A DNA stretch of 64,000 bases from Actinomadura litoris. Lineage in GTDB: Bacteria; Actinomycetota; Actinomycetes; Streptosporangiales; Streptosporangiaceae. The notes under the pieces were generated by a model that ran no database searches, was not told where the DNA came from, and saw only the letters and a list, made by a program, of their open reading frames with translations. Positions 16,610 to 25,801 of the stretch are shown in pieces. The stretch's first letter is position 1, and every line of letters begins with the position of its first letter. The stretch is from the NCBI RefSeq assembly GCF_009733595.1, contig NZ_WOFH01000012.1, positions 248,001 to 312,000 on the forward strand. The letters run 5' to 3'. The translations under genes were made by a program, and so were the position numbers.

Positions 16610-19072
16610 CTAATCCTTCGCGGTGGTGCTGGCTCGAATCGATTCCTCGAGGGTCGCGTGAGCGACGGCTTCGCTGTACTCATCGCCCGCCATGGCGAAG
16701 ATCGTCACAGCGGCCTGTCCTGCTTTGATCGCTTCCTCGAACCGCCGCACCCCGCGCAGCACAATTCCCAGATTGGTCAGCGCGCGACCTTCGCCCTGCC
16801 GGTCGCCGGTCTGGCGGCAGATGGCCAGTCCCTGCCGATGAGCGTTCACCGCCTCCCCAAATCGCCGCGCCAGCCGTAGCGCTATGCCCAGGTTGTTCAA
16901 CGCCATGGCTTCGCTGTGGCGGTCGCCGGTCTCGTGGTAGAGGATGATGGCATTCTGGTGGGCGGTGACGGCCTCCTCGACTCGCCGCGTCTGCCGTAGC
17001 GCAATCCCTAGGTTGTTCAGTGTCTGGCCTTCGCCTCGACGGTCGCCGGTTCGGCGGCAGATGGCCAGGCCCTGCCGATGAGCGTTCACCGCCTCCTCAA
17101 ATCGCCGCACCTGTCGTAGCGCGATCCCTAGGTTGTTCAGTGTCTGGCCTTCGCCTCGACGGTCGCCGGTTCGGTGGTAGAGGGTGAGGGCGTCCTGGTA
17201 GGTGTAAATGGCGTCGTCAACCGCTCCTGTCTGCTGTAGCGCGATGCCCAGGTCGTTCAGTGCCGTAGCTTCGCCGTGGAGGTTGCCAGCCTCGCGGCAG
17301 ACGGCTAGATGCTGCCGATAGGCGCTTACCGCCTCCTCGAACCGCTCAACCTCGGGAAGCGGATCCTGGTAGGCGAAGGCGATGCCCGCGTAGGCGATGA
17401 ACGCGTCCTCAGACTGCCGTGCCTGCCGCAGCGCGACACCTAGGTTGTTCAGCGCTGTCCCTTCGCTGTTCCGGTCGCCGGTCTCGCGGAAGACGGCGAC
17501 GGCGTCCTGGTGGGCGGTGATGGCCTCCTCGAACCGCCGCACTTCGACTAGTGCAAGCCCCAGGTTGTTCAGCGCGGCGCCTTCGCCATCTCGATTGCCG
17601 ATGCGTTTGGCGGTGTCGCGAGCGAGGGAGGACATGGTGATCCACTCGCTGAACAGCCGCCGCCAGTTCAGAAAGAAGGCCAGTTCAAGGGGCAGAACGA
17701 TGGCGACGGCGGAGTGGCCGACGTCAGCGGCGGTGTGCGCGGCCGCCGCCAGGTGGGGCAGTTCGATGTCCAGCCACGCAAGCGCCTGCCAGCGGCTGCC
17801 GAACCCGCCGGCGACCGGATCCTCGACCGTCGGGTTCAGATGGGCGACCGCGGCTCTGGCGGTAACGGTGTAGTGGCGTAGCAGGCGGTGCAGGGCCTGG
17901 TCGCGGTGATCGACCTCGGCGTGCTGCAGGCTCAAGGTGTTGGCGTACTGGCGGACCAGGTCGTGCATCCGCCACCGGCCGGGGGCGGTGCCGCGTTCGA
18001 TGAGGTGGGCGCGGGCCATCTCCTTCAGCACAGCCCGGACGGCCGGTTCTGGTTGTGCGGTGAGGGCGGCGGCCGCGGTGGTGGAGATGTCAGGGCCGGG
18101 GTTGAGGGTCAGCAACCGGAACAGCTGCTGCTGGTGGGGGGTGGGGGAGCGGTAGGACAGCTCGAACGCGCGCCGGACGCCCTCATCCCCGTAGGCCAGC
18201 CCGTCGATAGGCTGGACCTGCTGGAGTTCCCCGGTGAGCACCGCGGGAGTAAGGGCGGGGTCTTCTGCCAGCAGGGCGGCGGCGATCCGCAACGCCAGCG
18301 GCAAAAACCCGCACACCTCCGCCAGCTGAGCGGCCCCAACAAGGCCGGCGGGGATGCGGGTGTCGTGGGGGTCGGCGATGCGGAGCGCGGCATCCAGCAT
18401 CGCCACCGCCCCATCGACGTCGAGGACGTTCAGGTCGAGCAGGCGGGCGTTGAGCATGGCCAGGGTATGGCGGAAGGTGAGGATCGCCGCGTTCACCCCG
18501 TCGGCCGGTAGCAGCAACTCCCCCTGCTGGGGAGTGTCGATGTTGTCGGCGATGATGAGGATCCGCTGGCCGTGGGCGGCGAATTCGGCCAGGATGGACC
18601 GGTAGAGGCGGGAGCGGTCCTGGGCGTGGGCGGGGATGTGCTCACCCGGCACGCCGAGGGCGCCGAGCATGCCCTCCAGCACCTGGCCAGGGTCGCGGCG
18701 ACGGTCTTCGTCGTAGCCGAACAGGTCGGCGAACAGCACCCCGCCGGGGAACCAGTCGCGCCCCAGCGCCGTCCGCGCGGCCTGGACGGCCAGTTCGGTC
18801 TTGCCCACTCCTGCCAGGCCGCCGACCGCGGTCACCACGACCGCCCGCGCCCGCTCGTCCCTCGTCTGGTCTGCGGGCCCGGGGGGCTTCAGGCTGTCCA
18901 GGAGCCGGTCCAGGTCGCGTTGCCGTCCGGTGAAGGTGGGTGATCCCGCTGGCAGGCCTGATGTCGCCATAGGGATCTGTGGCGGCAGTATGACCGTGAT
19001 GTCGCGGCCTAGGATCGCCGGGCCGACCACGATCCCGCCTGAGATCTGGTTTCGGGTCTGCGGCACCGGCAC
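16610..19072 (-). CDS. STAND NTPase: GRDI motif, NB-ARC, TPR
   Basis: This is an 820-residue protein. GTG 19072 directly abuts the TGA of the upstream membrane-protein gene once that gene's frame is corrected. Residues 7-32 carry ISGGIVVGPAILGRDITVI, the motif shared with the membrane protein and with the divergent STAND gene. Walker A is GLAGVGKT (85-92), Walker B RILIIADNID (170-179), and the MHD-type segment RWRMHDLVRQYA is present. The C-terminal half has about eight 40-residue TPR units (ALNNLGIALRQxRRFEEAVxAH), one of them interrupted by a short insertion (GIAFAYQDPLPEVE). It is probably an NLR-like switch signalling to its membrane partner. Confidence 0.85.
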   Translation of the reverse strand: MPVPQTRNQISGGIVVGPAILGRDITVILPPQIPMATSGLPAGSPTFTGRQRDLDRLLDSLKPPGPADQTRDERARAVVVTAVGGLAGVGKTELAVQAARTALGRDWFPGGVLFADLFGYDEDRRRDPGQVLEGMLGALGVPGEHIPAHAQDRSRLYRSILAEFAAHGQRILIIADNIDTPQQGELLLPADGVNAAILTFRHTLAMLNARLLDLNVLDVDGAVAMLDAALRIADPHDTRIPAGLVGAAQLAEVCGFLPLALRIAAALLAEDPALTPAVLTGELQQVQPIDGLAYGDEGVRRAFELSYRSPTPHQQQLFRLLTLNPGPDISTTAAAALTAQPEPAVRAVLKEMARAHLIERGTAPGRWRMHDLVRQYANTLSLQHAEVDHRDQALHRLLRHYTVTARAAVAHLNPTVEDPVAGGFGSRWQALAWLDIELPHLAAAAHTAADVGHSAVAIVLPLELAFFLNWRRLFSEWITMSSLARDTAKRIGNRDGEGAALNNLGLALVEVRRFEEAITAHQDAVAVFRETGDRNSEGTALNNLGVALRQARQSEDAFIAYAGIAFAYQDPLPEVERFEEAVSAYRQHLAVCREAGNLHGEATALNDLGIALQQTGAVDDAIYTYQDALTLYHRTGDRRGEGQTLNNLGIALRQVRRFEEAVNAHRQGLAICRRTGDRRGEGQTLNNLGIALRQTRRVEEAVTAHQNAIILYHETGDRHSEAMALNNLGIALRLARRFGEAVNAHRQGLAICRQTGDRQGEGRALTNLGIVLRGVRRFEEAIKAGQAAVTIFAMAGDEYSEAVAHATLEESIRASTTAKD

Positions 19073-19713
19073 TCAGTCCCTCGCCGGATCCTGCGCCGAT
19101 TCATCACCCGGCTGCTCTTGCACGGCGCCGCGACCGGCCGTCTCACCAGGCGGTTGGTAGAAGCCTCCCCCCCGGGGGACTGGTGGGAGTCCGGCAAGGC
19201 CGGTGCAGCGGCGGGCCCAGGCATGGGCGCTGCGTGAGAGGCGACGGGGCCGTTGATATCACGGCCCATCACCAGCGGCCCGTAGTTCGGCCCGCCGCTG
19301 AAGGTATTGGACACCGTCCCTTCACCCGGCTCACCGGCCTGCGGCCTGGCAGCGGACCCGGCTTCGGCGCCGGTCGGCGGTGCTGGTGCCGTATGCGGTG
19401 CTGGCGGGGTGGCCGCAGGTGGTGGAGGCGGGGGACCGGAGGTAACGGCTCCGTTGATGTCGCGGCCCATCACCAGCGGTCCGTGGTTGGTTCCGCTGGT
19501 GAAGGTGTTGACCGTGGCGCTGGCGGAGGGCTGCTCGGCCTCTGAACGGGTACCGGGAAGCAGTGGCAGAGTCATCACGAACGCGGCCAAAGCGGCGAAC
19601 GCGCTGAGTACACCGGCCAGCCACCCGGCCTGCTCCAGGCCCCGCACCCGCCAGAACACCGCCAGCACCATCGCGGCCGCCGCCGCAGCGCCCACACCTG
19701 CCCACGCCAGCAC
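19073..19713 (-). CDS. Two-helix membrane protein with two GRDI motifs, frame broken in a G7 run
   Basis: GTG 19713 opens a protein with membrane helices at about 4-20 and 30-51, separated by GLEQAGW. Two motif copies follow, NTFTSGTNHGPLVMGRDI (68-85) and NTFSGGPNYGPLVMGRDI (135-152), with a proline-rich spacer between. At a run of seven G (minus strand; 19167-19173) the annotated frame continues into a basic tail that overlaps the STAND gene to 19009. With eight (or five) G it would read GGFYQPPGETAGRGAVQEQ... and stop at 19073-19075, immediately before the STAND start. I favour the corrected version. The architecture parallels the protein at 15279-15713, and it is the probable membrane effector of this pair. 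Confidence 0.65.
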
Positions 19714-19912
19714 GCGCCGCTCATAGCGGCATCATCACCCCTCGCCGCCCGGCAGGACGCGCCCTTGGGCGCACACGCCCACAAGCGGCCACCTCCTCGG
19801 AATCCGCCCCAAGGACGCACGGCGAGTGGCCGCGTGACCGGGGCCGGTCACCGGCCTGCGGACCCAGGCCAACTGCGCGCGATCGGAGTCGTGGTGCCCG
19901 TACCGTCGCGCC
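19714..19912. promoter_or_regulatory. Divergent promoter region between GRDI genes
   Basis: About 200 bp separate the divergent membrane-protein gene (minus) and the STAND gene at 19913 (plus). Both promoters must lie here. An inverted repeat GACCGG-GGCCGGTC-type sequence occurs near 19838-19852. I see no clear -10/-35 pair. Co-regulation of the three GRDI genes from this region is an inference. Confidence 0.35.
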
Positions 19913-22720
19913 ATGGCGGGTGAACGGCGGGGCGGGCCTCAGGGCGGGTCGGGTTGGGTGGTGAACTCGGTGTCGGGGGCGGTGGTGATCGGGTCGGTGG
20001 TGCAGGGCCGCGACATCACCGTGCAGCTCCCGCCCCAGGTGCCTACCGGGCTCAACGGCTGGCGCGCCCCGACACCGGAGTTCGTCGGCCGCGACGACGC
20101 CCTGACCGAACTGCTGGACGTCCTTGCTCCCACCCCGCCTGGCGACCTGGCGGGCGGAGGAACGACGGCCGGCGCAGGTGCGGGGGCGCGGGTGGCGTTG
20201 GTAACTGCGGCGGTGGCGGGCCTGGGCGGCATCGGCAAGACCGAACTCGCCCTCCAAGCCGTCCACATCGCACTGAACAACGGCTGGTTCAGCGGCGGCG
20301 TCCTGCCGATCGACCTGCACGGCTACGCGCCCGCGCCCACGCGCCTCACCGTCCACCAGGCCATCGCGAACCTGCTGCGCGGGTTGAGCGTCCCCGATGA
20401 GGTTCTTCCGGCCGCCTTCGATGAGCGGGTGCGGATGTACCGGGCGGTGCTGGCCGCCTACGCCGACCTGGGCACCCCGATCCTGGTGGTCCTGGACAAC
20501 GCCGCCCCCGACACCGACCTTGAGGACCTGATTCCGGGCGTCGGCCGCGCGGTCGTCACCTCCCGCCACATCCTGGCGCACCTGCCGGCACGTCTGCTCG
20601 ACCTGGAAGTCCTGTCCGACCACCACGCCACCGACCTCTTGGCGCGGCTGCTGACCTCCAAACGCCCGACCGACACCCGCGCCGCCGACCATCCCGAGCA
20701 CGCCGCGCAGGTCGCCGCGGCGTGCGCCGGACTGCCGTTGGCGATTCATCTGGTCGCCGCGCTGCTGGCCACCCACCCGGGCATGCCGCTGGCGGTGATG
20801 GCCGAGCGGCTGCGTGACGAGGCCACCCGGCTGGAGCGCATCGACGAGGACCGGCCGGGCCTGCGCGCCGCCTTCACCCTGTCCTACCAGGCGCTTCCCG
20901 CCGACCAGCAGCGTATGTTCCGCCTGATCACCTGCAACCCCGGCCCCCACATCTCCACCCGCGCCGCCGCCGCCACCGCCCTGCTTTGGCCCGGCGAAGG
21001 CGAGCGGCTGGTCGAACGCCTCGCCCAAGCGCACCTGCTCGAACCCGGCGAACTTTACGGCTGGTGGCGGATGCATGACCTGGTCCGCCAGTACGCCACC
21101 GCCCTCAGCCTGGAGCACTCCAGGACCGATTATCGCGACCGAGCCCTGCGCCGGCTGCTGCAGCATTACCTCGAAACCACGAGAGCTGCGGCCGCCCATC
21201 TGAACCCGACCGTCGCCGATCCGGCCACGCTCGGGTTCGCCACCCGCCAACTGGCACTGGCGTGGCTGGACACCGAACTGCCCAACCTGGACGCGGCCGC
21301 ACACACCGCCGCCGCCACCGGCCACCCCGATATCGCCATCAACCTCCCCCTGGCCCTGGCCTCATTCCTGGAATGGCGGCGGCTGTTCAACGATTTGATC
21401 ACCCTGTCCTCCCTCGCCCGAGATGCCGCCGCGCGCACCGGGAACCGGCACGGCGAAGCCACAGCGCTGACCTACCTGGGGGCCGCGCTGGCCGAGGTGC
21501 GGCGATTCGAAGAAGCCATCACCGCCCACCAGACCGCCGCCGTCATGTTCCGCGAGGCCGGTGACCGCGAGGGCGAAGGCGGGGCGCTGAACAACCTGGG
21601 GCTCGCGCTGGCCGGTGCGCGGCGGTTCGAGGAGGCCATCACCGCCCACCGGCGGGACCTGGCCCTCCGCCGCGAGGCCGGTGAGCGGCACGACGAAGGC
21701 CGGGCGTTGAACAACCTGGGGACCGCGCTGTGGCAGGTGCGACGATTCGAGGAGGCCATCACCGCTTGTCGGGACGCCGCCGTCATCTTCCGCGAGACCG
21801 GCGACCGGCATAACGAAGGCGGGGCGCTGAACAACCTGGGGAGCGCGCTGACCGAGGTACGACAGTTCGGGCAGGCGATCACCGCCCATAAGACCGCCGC
21901 CGACATCCTCCGCGAGACCGGCGACCGGCACGGCGAAGGCCAAGCGCTGAGCAATCTGGGCCTGGCGCTGCGGCAGAGCCGGCGGTTGGAGGAGGCGCTC
22001 ACTGCCGGGCAGGCGGCCGCCGCCATCCACCGTGAGATCGGCGACCGGCACGGCCTCGCCCAAGCGCTGAACGGCCTGGCGCTCACGCTGCGGCAGTTGC
22101 AGCGGTACGAGGAGGCCATCCCCGCCTACCGGCAGGCTGCCGAGATCTTCCGCGAGACCGGCGACCGCCACGGTGAAGGTCTGGCGCTGAACAATCTGGG
22201 ACGCGCGCTGACCGAGGTGCGCAGATTCGAGGACGCCATCCCCGTCCACCAGCAGGCTGCCGCCATCCACCGCGAAACCGGTGACCATCACGACCAAGGT
22301 CAGGCGCTGAACGACCTGGGGGCCGCGCTGCAGGGGCTGGGGCGATTCGGGGAAGCCGTCACCGTCCACCGGGACGCCGCCGCCATCTACCGCCAGACCG
22401 GCGAGCATCACGACGAAGGCATTACCCTGCACAACCTGGGCGTCGCACTGCGGAAGGCGCGGCGGTTCGAGGAGGCCGTCACCGCTCACCGGCAGGCCGC
22501 CGCCATCTTCCGCAGAACCGGCGACCGATACGGCGAAGGCGCGACCCTACAGAACCTGGGCATCGCGCTACGGCAGGCGCGGCGGTTCGAGGAGGCGATC
22601 ACTGTGGGGCAGGCGGCGGTGACGATCTTCGCGGAGGCAGGCGATGAGGACAACACGGCCATCGCTCGCCAGGTCCTGGAGGAGACGCTGCAAGCTCGCG
22701 CTGCACCCGAGGACCAGTAG
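19913..22720 (+). CDS. STAND NTPase: GRDI motif, NB-ARC, long TPR array
   Basis: This is a 935-residue protein. Residues 17-41 carry VNSVSGAVVIGSVVQGRDI, the same motif class as the divergent gene pair. Walker A is GLGGIGKT (103-110), Walker B PILVVLDNAA (189-198), and the WWRMHDLVRQYATALSLEH region is conserved with the 820-residue paralogue. About ten 40-residue TPR units follow (ALNNLGxAL..VRRFEEAITAH...FRETGDRHGEG), ending at a short acidic tail. It has no separate membrane partner of its own, so it may share the one encoded at 19073-19713. It is clearly a paralogue of the 16610-19072 gene. Confidence 0.85.
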   Translation: MAGERRGGPQGGSGWVVNSVSGAVVIGSVVQGRDITVQLPPQVPTGLNGWRAPTPEFVGRDDALTELLDVLAPTPPGDLAGGGTTAGAGAGARVALVTAAVAGLGGIGKTELALQAVHIALNNGWFSGGVLPIDLHGYAPAPTRLTVHQAIANLLRGLSVPDEVLPAAFDERVRMYRAVLAAYADLGTPILVVLDNAAPDTDLEDLIPGVGRAVVTSRHILAHLPARLLDLEVLSDHHATDLLARLLTSKRPTDTRAADHPEHAAQVAAACAGLPLAIHLVAALLATHPGMPLAVMAERLRDEATRLERIDEDRPGLRAAFTLSYQALPADQQRMFRLITCNPGPHISTRAAAATALLWPGEGERLVERLAQAHLLEPGELYGWWRMHDLVRQYATALSLEHSRTDYRDRALRRLLQHYLETTRAAAAHLNPTVADPATLGFATRQLALAWLDTELPNLDAAAHTAAATGHPDIAINLPLALASFLEWRRLFNDLITLSSLARDAAARTGNRHGEATALTYLGAALAEVRRFEEAITAHQTAAVMFREAGDREGEGGALNNLGLALAGARRFEEAITAHRRDLALRREAGERHDEGRALNNLGTALWQVRRFEEAITACRDAAVIFRETGDRHNEGGALNNLGSALTEVRQFGQAITAHKTAADILRETGDRHGEGQALSNLGLALRQSRRLEEALTAGQAAAAIHREIGDRHGLAQALNGLALTLRQLQRYEEAIPAYRQAAEIFRETGDRHGEGLALNNLGRALTEVRRFEDAIPVHQQAAAIHRETGDHHDQGQALNDLGAALQGLGRFGEAVTVHRDAAAIYRQTGEHHDEGITLHNLGVALRKARRFEEAVTAHRQAAAIFRRTGDRYGEGATLQNLGIALRQARRFEEAITVGQAAVTIFAEAGDEDNTAIARQVLEETLQARAAPEDQ

Positions 22721-23341
22721 CCGCGTTCGCGCGACCCAGTCCAGGACATCCGCTCCGATCCGGGCCCTGGAAACAAGGCGGATATCACTGTCGGCGCAGC
22801 ACGCGGAGGTCGCGCCGCGCAGGGGCGCCTGCCCTTCGACTTTCGATTCGCGAGTATGTGATGGTCCTGCACCATCACGTTCATGATCGCCGAGTGATCA
22901 ACACTGAGCTGGAGGCCGCTTACCGCGCCGTGTACGACCGAGGCCCGCTTTCCGATCGGTAGGCGATGACCGCTGAAGGGGTCACCGATCCGCGATGCCG
23001 TGGGGTCTACGCCTACCCCAGCCGATGAGTTCACCGGCCCCTACCAGGCCGCCACCCCAATACCCACCAGCCCTACGCCTCGGCCGTCGCCCGTGCAACC
23101 GCCGCCACCGGCGGTTGCCCTCCTGCCGACGTCACCGGCGTCACCGCCGTGGAGACTGGGCTGTGTCCACGCCGCTGCCTGGCGTGCCGGCATCGGCGAC
23201 CGGTCGGTGCTTTGGCCTTTTTGGCGGGGCGCGGGGGAGTCGGGCTGACTTCTCAGGGGGCGGGCTTGGCATGGCATCGCACCCATCGTCGTCTCGATCG
23301 GTTACGGTGATGGTCGCTATTAGCTCGACGAATGGAATTGA
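22721..23341. other. Intergenic, one short coding-like relic
   Basis: Positions 22861-22962 (+) encode a 33-residue peptide MVLHHHVHDRRVINTELEAA... ending AVYDRGPLSDR with a stop. It reads like the C-terminal end of a lost gene and has no ribosome binding site. The remainder shows nothing convincing, apart from the presumed lsr2 promoter just before 23342. Confidence 0.3.
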
Positions 23342-23665
23342 ATGGCGCAGCAGGTCACCGTGCGGATGATCGACGATCTGGATGGTAGCGAAGCCGAGGA
23401 GACCCTCGCGTTCAGCCTCGACGGCAAAGCCTATGAGATCGATCTCAGCGAGGAGAACGCCGGTAAGCTCCGCAGCGCGCTGCAGCCGTTCATGCAGAAC
23501 GGACGCCGTTACCGGGCGGCTCGGGGCGGCAGCCAGCAGCAAACGGCCAGCAACCGTGAGCGCAGCTCCGAGATCCGCGAGTGGGCCCAAAGCAACGGCA
23601 TCAAGGTCAACGACCGTGGACGCATCCCCGCCACCGTCATCGAACAGTACGACGCATCCCGGTAG
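23342..23665 (+). CDS. lsr2: Lsr2 nucleoid-associated protein
   Basis: This 107-residue protein has normal Lsr2 length and layout. The N-terminal dimerisation domain MAQQVTVRMIDDLDGSEAEE is followed by LDGKAYEIDLSEENAGKLR. A flexible linker and the C-terminal DNA-binding domain follow, with REWAQSNGIKVNDRGRIPA, where RGR is the minor-groove AT-hook-like motif. It bridges AT-rich DNA and silences acquired genes, as H-NS does in proteobacteria. Actinomycetes often encode several Lsr2 paralogues. This copy sits next to the accessory NLR and prophage cluster, so it may be an island-encoded silencer rather than the housekeeping copy. Confidence 0.93.
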   Translation: MAQQVTVRMIDDLDGSEAEETLAFSLDGKAYEIDLSEENAGKLRSALQPFMQNGRRYRAARGGSQQQTASNRERSSEIREWAQSNGIKVNDRGRIPATVIEQYDASR

Positions 23666-24494
23666 GCACGTGCTAGGAGCCCTTGGCTCTGTCCGGTGCC
23701 TCGGATCAACCTGGCCGCGCTGGACGCCGGGAGGCGCACGATCCGATCGCGGGCGGCCCGCCGGTGTCCTCGGGGTGGGGAGAACTGGCCTGGCGATGGG
23801 CTTGTCGGTGAGTTGGCCGCGGACCAGGAGCACGGCGCGCGCTGTGCGGCAACCCCCGGCTCTCGCTCGCGGACGGCGGATGAGGCGAACGGTGGCCGGA
23901 ACGCCCGATCTCACCCGGGCCGACCACCGAGGTCACAACCGCGCTCCTACCAGGCAACCGCCGCGCCCACGGCACGAGCGGATGCCCCCGGGCCGCGGCA
24001 GAGCCCTGACGCGGGAACGGCGCCGGCCGCCGCTCACTTCATCCGCCCCAAGCGCTCACAGCGATGGTGGCGCGGCTGGACTCGGGGCGGTGGAGCGTGA
24101 GAAGTGCGCGGCTTGGCGAATGCGGGCGCGGGTGCGCTGGGGTTTGCAGCCGTGGGGGGCGATTCAGGTCTGTCAGTGCGATACGGCATCGGCGACGTGC
24201 CGGTACAGCAGGATTTTGTCGCGCTGATCCACCAGGGCAAAGCCATGGGTCGGCAGAGCGCACCCGGGGTCTGGAGGTGGCTGGGCGACGACAGAGGATC
24301 GCGCGCCTACCGCGAACAGGAACCACTACCGCGTTGCGCACGGCTGAGAGTACGCCTGATCCCGTTGGCCTACCAGGGAGTCCGACCTCATGCCCTGACC
24401 GGCCAGCCGGGCTTCTGGCTGGCCGGTTCTCCTGCCGCCCTGCCTGATCGACTTCGGTCGCCACGACGTACCTGGAACTGACCTTACCTTGGGG
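23666..24494. other. Gene-free stretch downstream of lsr2
   Basis: Frames here are Arg/Pro/Ala-rich and contradict one another between strands. No ribosome-binding-site-supported start and no domain could be recognised. I see nothing functional in it. Confidence 0.4.
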
Positions 24495-24998
24495 ATGTCA
24501 CGGCGATTGTTCGCGGCGTGTCGCAGCCTGGCCGCCGAGCAGGACCGGTTGCTCCACGCCGCTCAAGCTGAATCGCCAGAGCTTTGGGACACCGCTTCCG
24601 AGCTTCTGGAGGAGGAATTTGAGGGACGTATCATGGCCCGCCGCGTGTCGTTCGCTGAAAAAGAAGCCGATGAACGCGACCGCCTGAGAGTTGCAACACG
24701 TCAGGCGTATGAGCGTGGAAGAAAAGCTCCTGGCAACAACTTCTGGACATTGAACCGCGACTTGACGCCGACCCGCCGGCTAATCTGGTGGAGAGTGCAA
24801 CTTCCGACACCTACCTCGCAATCGATTCTAACTCGGTTACGGTGGCCGGCCGATAGCCGCTTAGTGCCGTGTACGCGACTGAATATCCTCCTGGGATCCG
24901 CTTCGGTACTCTCGGCTTCCGCATTGGACACAGACAGCGTCCTGACGCGCGGACTGCATGTCGCCGAGGAGACAGTCCAGGAGAGCTTCCGGTGCTGA
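24495..24998 (+). CDS. Hypothetical helical protein, possibly truncated
   Basis: ATG 24495 starts a protein whose first 85 residues look real: MSRRLFAACRSLAAEQDRLL, then SPELWDTASELLEEEFEGRI and FAEKEADERDRLRVATRQAYERG, which is strongly helical and acidic/basic. After about residue 90 the translation becomes Ser/Thr/Leu-rich and less convincing, so the gene may be broken or end early. GC content falls in the 3' part compared with its neighbours. I do not recognise a family. Confidence 0.3.
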   Translation: MSRRLFAACRSLAAEQDRLLHAAQAESPELWDTASELLEEEFEGRIMARRVSFAEKEADERDRLRVATRQAYERGRKAPGNNFWTLNRDLTPTRRLIWWRVQLPTPTSQSILTRLRWPADSRLVPCTRLNILLGSASVLSASALDTDSVLTRGLHVAEETVQESFRC

Positions 24999-25801
24999 GT
25001 GTAAATCCCTAGTACGGGTGTTCGAGATTGTGCGCTTGCCATTGTCGGCTTGGTCGGGTTCGCTGGTGGGCCCAGCGATCGCGGGCTTGGTGACATCGTC
25101 CCCGACGATGTCAGTGCAGTTGGTGTTCCAGGCCGGGTTGTCCGTGCAATAGGCCACCTTGGACGGTGTGAACCTGGGGTGGGCTCACCGCGGATCCCCG
25201 CCGGGAACAACAAGTTGTCGAGTCAACGTATAGGCGGAAGTGTTTGAGTGGTGTACATCCGCTTGAGGCCGCTTAAGGCGGGAAATGAGCACCTCTGACC
25301 GTGTTCCTGCTGGTCGGAGGTGTGAAGGTGGGTAGGGTCGAACCGCTGGCCTTTTGTTTTTCAGCTAGGGCAGCACTCCTTCCGCGCGGCATCGCCCAGA
25401 GCTGACGGGCTGTCGGCGTGCGCCTGTGGCTGGCTCTGGTGCCTGCTGTTGCTGTCAGCTTCAGGCGGTCTGATGGAGGTCACGCGCTTTGCGGTCAGGT
25501 TCGGGCGTGGGCGATAGCCGACGTCCACCCAGACCGGGTGAGCATGCTTGGGGGTGTTGCCCACCAAGCCGGATGGCTATAGGCCCTCGGGGGTAGCGGC
25601 TTCCCGACCACCGCCGATACCTCCGCGAATGTCATCTTGATGCGTTGACGACCATCTGACCCGCCGCCCAGGCGGTCATCTTGTGACGGCGGTCGGCGGC
25701 GAGGACGCGGGATTCGCCGCCAGTTTCGAGGCGGCCGGCGCGCGCTTCAGCGGCATCATGGTGGGAAGCGGCTCCGGTTCGTGTGCCGTCGTCCTGCCTG
25801 C
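24999..25801. other. Gene-free stretch at the probable island edge
   Basis: No supported gene was found. The stretch contains the tRNA-like relic at 25330-25378 and, at 25225-25300, a CTTGAGGCCGCTTAAG element similar to GCATGAGGCCGCTCAAG at about 2560. From about 25800 onward the sequence returns to dense, normal chromosomal genes. Confidence 0.35.
25330..25378 (-). other. Degenerate tRNA-Phe-like 3' half (possible attachment-site relic)
   Basis: Read on the minus strand, the sequence aligns with the second half of an actinobacterial tRNA-Phe: a GAG at the D-arm end, CTGAAAA as a possible anticodon loop (anticodon GAA), AAGG as the variable region and GCGGTTCGA as T-arm and loop. The anticodon and T stems do not pair properly, so it is not a functional tRNA. 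tRNA 3' halves are common attachment sites for actinomycete integrative elements, and this one lies where accessory DNA gives way to normal chromosome. Interpretation tentative. Confidence 0.25.

Noticed and set aside
24861..25157. Minus-strand frame MAYCTDNPAWNTNCTDIVG... as a possible small gene
   Set aside because: It has balanced composition but no ribosome binding site, no recognisable family, and overlaps other equally plausible frames. Left uncalled.
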